The notes under the pieces were generated by a model. That model ran no database searches. It was not told the origin of the DNA and was given only the letters and a program-made list of their open reading frames with translations. A stretch of DNA of 44,161 nt from Candidatus Omnitrophota bacterium (lineage in GTDB: Bacteria > Omnitrophota > Gorgyraeia > Zapsychrales > Fredricksoniimonadaceae), in the NCBI GenBank assembly GCA_015233675.1, contig JADFXH010000007.1, forward strand, positions 1 to 44,161. The letters run 5' to 3'. Position numbers and translations under genes: made by a program. Of this stretch, positions 39,117-44,161 are shown in pieces (the stretch's first letter is position 1; every line of letters starts with the position of its first letter).

Positions 39117-39988
39117 AATAACCATCCTATAGAAAACAAGGAGCTGTAGATCAAGAGCAGAAGACCCGTCTGACCTAAAACACGGTTAAGGCCAGCATAG
39201 TCTAAATCCGTAAAAACTGCTTTTACGCAAGGTATGGCACAAAAACCGGTCAAAGAGGCCGCGGCCATGCCCTGATGGTCATCTGTAATAAGGTATACCG
39301 CAAAAGGTGTTAAAGTCGCCGCAATTATGCAAAAAAGATATTCGTTCAAGGCAAAGCCCCTGCCAAAGAGCACTGCCAAGGTAAGTTTACCGGCCCGACG
39401 GTCAGTATCAATATCGCGCAGGTTATTGACGGCTAAAACAGCCATAGATAAAAAGCCGGGAGCGACTCCCGCCACGATGACAGCCCAATTGATTTCTAAC
39501 GCTTGTGTAAAATATGTCCCCGCGACAGCTACGGGGCCAAAAAAAACCAGCACAAACACATCCCCCAGCCCCAGATACCCCAAAGGCTTCGGGCCGGCCG
39601 TATAAAAGATCCCGGAAATAATGGATGCGACAGCTATTATCAGAATGTACGCCCCTGCACGATGTATCAGATAAACAGAGGATAATGCGGCCAATGCGAA
39701 AAAAATAATTGATACTCCAAGAACCACGTGAGGTTTAATTAACCCTGCCTGTGTAACGCGTATCGGCCCTTTTCGGTCAGCCGTATCAGCCCCTTTTTTA
39801 AAATCAAAATAATCATTGGCTAAATTGGTGCCGATTTGAATGCATAAAGCAGCCAACAGGGCCATCAAGGCCGAAGTGGCATGAAAAAGCCCGTCACCAA
39901 AAGCCATGGCTGTACCGATGAGCACAGGAGCGATCGCCGCAGGTAAAGTTTTAGGGCGAATGGCCAGGATCCATGGTGAAAATTTCAT
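39104..39988 (-). CDS. menA: 1,4-dihydroxy-2-naphthoate prenyltransferase
   Basis: The 294-residue UbiA-superfamily enzyme has about eight membrane segments. Its prenyl-diphosphate site is NLANDYFDFKKGADTADRKG, with VLAVNNLRDIDTDRRAGKLT as the second acidic site. It joins an isoprenoid chain to DHNA in the inner membrane. It begins 2 nt behind the stop of menB and overlaps menC, so menB-menA-menC is one tight operon. Confidence 0.95.
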   Translation of the reverse strand: MKFSPWILAIRPKTLPAAIAPVLIGTAMAFGDGLFHATSALMALLAALCIQIGTNLANDYFDFKKGADTADRKGPIRVTQAGLIKPHVVLGVSIIFFALAALSSVYLIHRAGAYILIIAVASIISGIFYTAGPKPLGYLGLGDVFVLVFFGPVAVAGTYFTQALEINWAVIVAGVAPGFLSMAVLAVNNLRDIDTDRRAGKLTLAVLFGRGFALNEYLFCIIAATLTPFAVYLITDDHQGMAAASLTGFCAIPCVKAVFTDLDYAGLNRVLGQTGLLLLIYSSLFSIGWLLCSH

Positions 39989-39990
39989 AA

Positions 39991-40812
39991 TTATGGCCGT
40001 CTCGGAAATTTGGAAAAATCGGGTTTACGTTTTTGCACAAAAGCATCCCGGCCTTCCTGAGCTTCCTTTGTCATGTAAAATAAAAGAGTGGCATTCCCTG
40101 CCAAATCCTGCAAACCAGCCTGCCCGTCACAGTCCGCGTTCATGGCAGATTTGATGCAACGGATAGCCAAAGGAGAATGCTGAAGGATATCCCTGCACCA
40201 TTGCACGGTTTCTTCTTCTAATTTCTTATATGGGACAACCGTGTTGACCAAACCCATCTGCCACGCTTCTTGGGCACTGTATTGACGGCAAAGAAACCAG
40301 ATTTCTCGGGCCTTTTTCTGGCCGACAATACGCGCCATATAACTTGAGCCATAGCCGCCGTCGAAAGAACCGACCCTGGGGCCGGTCTGCCCGAATATCG
40401 CATTGTCTGCCGCGATGGAAAGATCACAAACCATCTGCAATATCTGACCGCCCCCCACCGCATAACCCGCAACCATGGCGATCACCGGTTTAGGGCAAAA
40501 ACGGATCTGCCTCTGAAATTCCAGAATATTTAAACGATTAGTACCGTCTTTGTCCTTATACCCGGCATCACCGCGGATTTTCTGGTCTCCGCCGGAACAA
40601 AACGCTTCCTTCCCTTCACCCGTAAGGATGATTACACCAATTTTATTGTCGTCACGTGCATCATCTAATGCACTCATCATTTCCTTGACCGTCACAGGCG
40701 TAAAAGCATTGCGCCGCGCGGGCCGGTTGATGGTAATTTTAGCAATACCACTCATCTTATGGTATTTAATCTCCTCGTATTCCTTAGCAATTTTCCAAGG
40801 GAATTTTGACAT
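39991..40812 (-). CDS. menB: 1,4-dihydroxy-2-naphthoyl-CoA synthase
   Basis: The 273 residues are a crotonase-fold Men[34 protein letters not shown] (oxyanion hole), [39 protein letters not shown] and [20 protein letters not shown] at the C-terminus. It closes the naphthoquinone ring of o-succinylbenzoyl-CoA. ATG 40812 is chosen, since AAAGGA lies 6 nt before it and its length equals that of the family. A frame upstream only reads through a palindrome at 40837-40854. menF, menD and menH are not in the window. Confidence 0.96.
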   Translation of the reverse strand: MSKFPWKIAKEYEEIKYHKMSGIAKITINRPARRNAFTPVTVKEMMSALDDARDDNKIGVIILTGEGKEAFCSGGDQKIRGDAGYKDKDGTNRLNILEFQRQIRFCPKPVIAMVAGYAVGGGQILQMVCDLSIAADNAIFGQTGPRVGSFDGGYGSSYMARIVGQKKAREIWFLCRQYSAQEAWQMGLVNTVVPYKKLEEETVQWCRDILQHSPLAIRCIKSAMNADCDGQAGLQDLAGNATLLFYMTKEAQEGRDAFVQKRKPDFSKFPRRP

Positions 40813-40836
40813 ATCTATCCTTTTCATTTGATGTAG

Positions 40837-40854
40837 ATCCCGCCTTAGCGGGTA
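40837..40854. repeat. REP-type palindrome between HIT gene and menB
   Basis: ATCCCGC-CTTA-GCGGGTAT is a diverged member of the family seen at 17750 and 36485, here in the 56-bp gap before menB. Confidence 0.7.
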
Positions 40855-40868
40855 TGACAAAAAAAGAA

Positions 40869-41207
40869 TTAATGAATTAACACCTGCGGATTAACGCTTT
40901 GGCCTTTATAACGCGGCAATAAATGCAAATGCGCATGCATAACAATTTGGCCAGCGGTCTCACCGCAATTGGCCACAATATTAAATCCGTCCGGCTTATA
41001 TTCCTTTAATAGCAATTCTTTTGCCTCTTGGATCAACTCAAAAACAGCTATTATCTCGTCTGAAGTTGACTCGAACAAAGTCGAATGATGCCGCTTGGGG
41101 ATAATAAGCATGTGCCCCCGGGTGATGGGCTTGATATCATACAGGCCATAGGCCAACTCGTTTTCCATCGCCTTTGGCAAATTTTTACAAAATATACAAT
41201 CAGGCAC
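40869..41207 (-). CDS. HIT family nucleotide-binding protein
   Basis: The 112 residues are a HIT (histidine triad) protein: CIFCKNLP at the N-terminus (zinc-type CxxC), [20 protein letters not shown], and the triad [10 protein letters not shown] near the C-terminus. Members hydrolyse nucleoside phosphoramidates or dinucleotides. The start is GTG, preceded by AGGA. It is the gene upstream of menB with a palindrome between. Confidence 0.94.
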   Translation of the reverse strand: MPDCIFCKNLPKAMENELAYGLYDIKPITRGHMLIIPKRHHSTLFESTSDEIIAVFELIQEAKELLLKEYKPDGFNIVANCGETAGQIVMHAHLHLLPRYKGQSVNPQVLIH

Positions 41208-41223
41208 GAGTAATCCTCACTTA

Positions 41224-41270
41224 AACTCCCCCTTCCCCCTCTTTATAAAAAAGAGGGGGGAAGGGAAGTT
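41224..41270. repeat. Long GC-rich inverted repeat
   Basis: A left arm of AACTCCCCCTTCCCCCTCTT and a right arm AAGAGGGGGGAAGGGAAGTT form an almost perfect 20-bp stem around a short AT-rich loop. The left arm recurs at 43507. It lies between the HIT gene and the small membrane-protein gene, where transcription could be slowed. It is a dispersed repeat rather than a normal T-run terminator. Confidence 0.65.
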
Positions 41271-41272
41271 CA

Positions 41273-41533
41273 TTAAACTTTAAGACTGCGCTCGAGTTCT
41301 TCGATGTCTTTTTTGGCTTTCAAGGGCGTGGTTTGAAAAATCTCGCAATAAACCTGGAGGGCCAGTTCTTTCTCACCTTCCATCAATAATTGACGCACAT
41401 CATACATGGTGGCTTTCCCTTTTGGCGGCAATTTACCGCGACGACGGGCATCAATAAAGAACCAGACACGATAGGTATTAAAAAGAACCAGGATACAAAC
41501 TAACACAATTAGGGTCGTATATAAAACAACCAT
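41273..41533 (-). CDS. Small single-span membrane protein
   Basis: The 86 residues have one N-terminal membrane segment (VVLYTTLIVLVCILVLFNTY), a basic stretch (DARRRGKLPPKGK) and a helical cytoplasmic tail (REL-type heptads, LLMEGEKELALQVYCEIFQ). No family is recognised. AAGGTG precedes the ATG. It follows xseB by 15 nt and is probably in the same operon. Confidence 0.6.
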   Translation of the reverse strand: MVVLYTTLIVLVCILVLFNTYRVWFFIDARRRGKLPPKGKATMYDVRQLLMEGEKELALQVYCEIFQTTPLKAKKDIEELERSLKV

Positions 41534-41548
41534 AAGGCACCTTTTTGA

Positions 41549-41761
41549 TTATCCGTTTTCTTTAGATTCCTTGGCAAAATCCTCAACAACCTGCTTGACT
41601 TCCATTTCAGCTTTATCGATCTTTGCCTTGCACAGATTAACTAAGTTTACAGCTTCCTTGACCCTCAATGATAACTCATCAACATCTATATCATCGCTTT
41701 CAATCTTACCGATAATTTCATCCAACCGTTCGATAGCTTTGCTATATTTGATTTCAGCCAT
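41549..41761 (-). CDS. xseB: Exodeoxyribonuclease VII small subunit
   Basis: The 70 residues are the typical XseB helical pair: SKAIERLDEIIGKIESDDID, then VDELSLRVKEAVNLVNLCKA. With XseA it forms exonuclease VII, which degrades single-stranded DNA from both ends. It starts 1 nt after the xseA stop. Confidence 0.95.
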   Translation of the reverse strand: MAEIKYSKAIERLDEIIGKIESDDIDVDELSLRVKEAVNLVNLCKAKIDKAEMEVKQVVEDFAKESKENG

Positions 41762-41762
41762 A

Positions 41763-43079
41763 TTAATTTTTTATATCCTTGATCTCACTGTTAATAATGC
41801 CATCCGCCAACTGTATAGTTATGTCTTTTATTTCCTTAGCGTCTTTGATGCTTCGTATTAAACGGCCCTCATAGCTTCTAGTGATACTAAACCCGCGCTT
41901 AAGCGTATTTTTTGGATCTGCCATTTGAGCCAGCTTCTGATAATGGTTTATTTTAGTCCTTGAATTTTGAAGGTGCAAATAAATAATTTTCTTTAAATGC
42001 TCCTGAATATCCCCCACAGATTTCCTGGTTTCCTTAAATTTCACTGACGGAGTCCGTTTGAGGGCATCAGTAATACCCGCCAGCCGTTGGTGATGACTTT
42101 TGATCAATTCCAGCGTCTTGGTCTGTAAAATAAAAGCCTTGTCTTTAAGACAAGAGCGCTTAAGCTTAAGGGCCCCATCCAGGGCCTCCTTGATACGCTC
42201 CTGACGATTATCAATGCCTTCTATAAATTCTTTTAGTCTCTCCACCAAAAATTTAGCTATTGCCGTCGGAGTCTTGGCAAAAGTATGGGCCGCCAGATCG
42301 GTCACGGTCGTGTTGATTTCATGGCCTATGCCGCTTAGGACAGGAATGGTCAATTGAGCGATCGCTAAAGCAATTTTCTCGCTGTCAAAAGAGCTTAATT
42401 CCGCGATCGAACCCCCTCCCCGTGTGATGACTATCACATCAACCAACGCCTTTTCTTCTAAAATTTTCAATGCTTTGATGACAGAATTTTCCGTATTTTT
42501 CCCCTGCATGATCGAATTGATTAAAAATATTTTAAAGGCATACCCGCTGCGTTTAAGTTCTGAAATAAAATCATGATAGGCCGCGGAATCATAAGATGTG
42601 ATAAGCCCAACTTTCAGGATCACGTCAGGAAGCGCCAATTGCTTATTCTTGTCTAAAATCCCTTTTTGTTTTAAACTCGATATCAAACGCTGACGGTCCT
42701 GGGCGATTTTACCCAGCGTATGGACAGGATCTATTTCCTCGACAATCAAACGCACCTGGCCGTGCCCGGGATAAAAGTCCACTTTGCAAAGGAACTTAAC
42801 TTCAATATCATCTTTTAATTCAAAAGCATTTTCCGCTTTTTTAAGAACGGCCTCAATCTTAGGACGGACTTGCGCGAAAATCACAAGACCTATACGGGCA
42901 GTAATGTCCCGGGTGACGGGATCTTTTTCACACAGTTCAAAAAACACATGTTTTTTGTCTTTGCTGCGGTCATAACCCTGTATTTCTCCGCAAACCCACA
43001 GGCTTTTAGGGAAACCGCTGTTTAAAACATCGCGGATAAAACGATTTAACTCTGATACTGTTAAGAATTCTTCACTCAT
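41763..43079 (-). CDS. xseA: Exodeoxyribonuclease VII large subunit
   Basis: The 438 residues have the N-terminal OB fold (FLTVSELNRFIRDVLNSGF, WVCGEIQGYDRSKDKKHVFF), the catalytic region VIVITRGGGSIAELSSFDSE, IPVLSGIGHEINTTVTDLAA and HTFAKTPTAIAKFLVE, then a long C-terminal coiled coil. It is the nuclease subunit of exonuclease VII. Its ATG overlaps the TGA of the preceding gene by 4 nt; xseB follows 1 nt later. Confidence 0.97.
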   Translation of the reverse strand: MSEEFLTVSELNRFIRDVLNSGFPKSLWVCGEIQGYDRSKDKKHVFFELCEKDPVTRDITARIGLVIFAQVRPKIEAVLKKAENAFELKDDIEVKFLCKVDFYPGHGQVRLIVEEIDPVHTLGKIAQDRQRLISSLKQKGILDKNKQLALPDVILKVGLITSYDSAAYHDFISELKRSGYAFKIFLINSIMQGKNTENSVIKALKILEEKALVDVIVITRGGGSIAELSSFDSEKIALAIAQLTIPVLSGIGHEINTTVTDLAAHTFAKTPTAIAKFLVERLKEFIEGIDNRQERIKEALDGALKLKRSCLKDKAFILQTKTLELIKSHHQRLAGITDALKRTPSVKFKETRKSVGDIQEHLKKIIYLHLQNSRTKINHYQKLAQMADPKNTLKRGFSITRSYEGRLIRSIKDAKEIKDITIQLADGIINSEIKDIKN

Positions 43080-43501
43080 GATTTTAATAAACCTAATTTT
43101 ACCATTTCCCGCTCAAGGTCTTGTCCGGCAAGAATAATCGCAGATTCCATCCCTTTAAGTTTCTCATTAAGCTCGTCCTTCAGGGCATGCAACTTACGGG
43201 CATTTTCAGGAGACTTATTGTTAACATCACCGGCATACCAGGTTTCATATTCCTTAAGGACTTTTAAAGAACGGTTAAAATCGTCCACAGCCCGTGCGTA
43301 CAGGAAAATAGTCTCATGCCGCCTGATAATGTCCATCTCTTTAACCAACGGCCAGGAATCTGTCAAGAACCCGTGAGTGATGAACCGTCGCTGATCCATC
43401 ACATAAAAAAACTCCATGTTCTTTTCCATTTCTGCCAGAAAAGCGAACAAATCTTTTTTTAACTGCTTTTCTCCGGTGTTTCTGTTAAAGATTGAAAACA
43501 T
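43076..43501 (-). CDS. Conserved-looking helical hypothetical protein
   Basis: The 141 residues are almost all helical and charged (for example DLFAFLAEMEKNMEFFYVMD and ARKLHALKDELNEKLKGMES) and carry no domain I recognise. The product has no signal peptide or membrane segment. It overlaps xseA by 4 nt (ATGA), so it is translated with the exonuclease VII subunits, though no link to them is known. Confidence 0.65.
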   Translation of the reverse strand: MFSIFNRNTGEKQLKKDLFAFLAEMEKNMEFFYVMDQRRFITHGFLTDSWPLVKEMDIIRRHETIFLYARAVDDFNRSLKVLKEYETWYAGDVNNKSPENARKLHALKDELNEKLKGMESAIILAGQDLEREMVKLGLLKS

Positions 43502-43506
43502 ACTAC

Positions 43507-43543
43507 AACTCCCCCTTCCCCTTCTTTATAAAAAAGAGGGGGC
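43507..43543. repeat. GC-rich inverted repeat, second copy
   Basis: The left part AACTCCCCCTTCCCC and the following TTCTTTATAAAA are nearly the same as at 41224-41250, followed by AAGAGGGGG. The right arm is shorter than in the first copy. It lies in the gap between the spermidine-synthase-like gene and the next gene. Confidence 0.6.
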
Positions 43544-43544
43544 A

Positions 43545-44161
43545 TTACCAGGTCAGCGGATTAAAAGTTTTAAGGCTGGCCGCTAACTCATTCATATTAA
43601 TAATAGGCAAAATCGTCGAATAATCATCACTCCAGATACGGCCTTGATCTTTTAGGCTTATATCAAGGGGCTGCCAATTTTGCTGGGTGATCAATTTCAA
43701 AAAACGCTCATCATCCCATGTCAAGACACACCAGATAGAGCGCATGTTAACCCCCTCATCCCCCACATCTTTGATAGCCGCATAAGCACCTGAATCTGCT
43801 GCAATTTTAGCTAACACCGGCTCCAAATTAATGTACCGGTTCGTTATGTGAAAAACTACCCCTGCGCGCGGGGCCAACTTGCGGCGATACTCAAGCAACA
43901 CGTCCTTATTGACTAAATGGGTTGGAATTGAATCCCCGCTAAAAGCATCAATAACCAACAGATCATACAACCCATCCGCCGCTTTATTCAATGAAATCCG
44001 GGCATCACCTAAAATAACATTTACCTCTCCGGGAGCCTGGGCCATATACCAAAAATAATCTGACGCAAACTTATAAACATCCCCGTCTAATTCATAATAA
44101 TCAATAGGACAGGAAGGTTTGGCATACATCGACAATGTCCCTGTCCCCAAACCGACAACCC
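43545..44161 (-). CDS. Spermidine-synthase-like methyltransferase-fold protein, 5' end outside window
   Basis: At least 204 codons of a spermine/spermidine-synthase-like domain are present, and the frame is open to the window edge. The nucleotide-binding loop VVGLGTGTLS lies at the very edge. YYELDGDVYKFA and ILGDARISLNKAADGLYDLL follow, then LLVIDAFSGDSIPTHLVNKD and a C-terminal RIWSDDYSTILPII. Such domains often form the C-terminal half of a fused membrane protein, so the missing 5' part may hold membrane segments. Whether it makes polyamines cannot be told; many family members do not. Confidence 0.8.
   Translation of the reverse strand, partial: VVGLGTGTLSMYAKPSCPIDYYELDGDVYKFASDYFWYMAQAPGEVNVILGDARISLNKAADGLYDLLVIDAFSGDSIPTHLVNKDVLLEYRRKLAPRAGVVFHITNRYINLEPVLAKIAADSGAYAAIKDVGDEGVNMRSIWCVLTWDDERFLKLITQQNWQPLDISLKDQGRIWSDDYSTILPIINMNELAASLKTFNPLTW

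Noticed and set aside
40813-40860. Longer menB start ([11 protein letters not shown]...)
   Set aside because: The added residues only translate a palindromic repeat, and the internal ATG at 40812 has a good ribosome binding site.
1-44161. CRISPR array or cas genes
   Set aside because: No regularly spaced repeat with unique spacers and no Cas motif were found; the 11-bp and 12-bp repeats are far too short.

Overview
The window looks like part of the chromosome of an uncultivated, AT-rich, Gram-negative bacterium, most likely of the Omnitrophota (OP3) lineage. The lineage call is inference. It rests on an exported protein family (6729-9800) that I know from Omnitrophota genomes, on a TIGR04073-like small exported protein, and on the mix of FadL-type outer-membrane protein, pseudopilin, receiver-only regulators and a menaquinone cluster. 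Nearly everything right of 12.2 kb is on the minus strand in long, tightly packed operons.

Region 1 (1-12246) is an integrated mobile element with a phage-satellite-like layout. It holds a partial ISL3-family transposase at the left edge, a tyrosine integrase truncated next to it, an AlpA/Xis-type DNA-binding protein, a PrimPol plus D5-type helicase replication protein, an 11-bp iteron-like array, a serine recombinase, small regulators, and a very large exported protein with a perfect in-frame 730-bp internal duplication. A compact operon of a small protein, a retropepsin-type aspartic protease and a GIY-YIG-like protein follows. The right edge is the 5' half of a tRNA-Ser(CGA) gene that stops just after the anticodon stem, which marks the attachment-site junction. 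Several sigma70-like promoters can be placed by eye, and those of the element share an unusual -10 ending in ACT.

Region 2 (12.3-19.6 kb) carries a GT-C-like membrane glycosyltransferase, a membrane protein, serS, a receiver-only regulator that looks leaderless, a 118-bp foldback element, spoVG, and a divergent XRE-cupin regulator followed by a receiver protein whose gene has taken in a palindromic repeat.

Region 3 (18.0-29.6 kb) is the most interesting block: apparently one 11-gene minus-strand operon. A FadL-type porin gene is followed by a type II fatty-acid/polyketide-like set: a FabG reductase, a ketosynthase-like protein that has lost its catalytic Cys-His-His triad (a chain-length-factor-like partner), a FabZ dehydratase, an intact ketosynthase, an acyl carrier protein, a CrtI-type FAD oxidoreductase and a thioester-reductase-like protein. 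It continues, with a 7-nt overlap, into a membrane histidine kinase, a receiver protein and an HD-GYP c-di-GMP phosphodiesterase. The logical product is an unusual lipid or polyene released by reduction, under two-component/c-di-GMP control.

Region 4 (29.6-44.2 kb) has yraN, a broken ORF6N gene, hemH, a TIGR04073-like protein, a large ribonucleotide reductase subunit in which the thiyl-radical cysteine reads as glycine and the C-terminal redox cysteines are missing, superoxide dismutase, thiol peroxidase, menE-pilin-menC-menA-menB, a HIT protein, xseB, xseA, and a partial spermidine-synthase-like gene at the right edge. Short GC-rich palindromes of REP type are scattered here, one of them inside menE.
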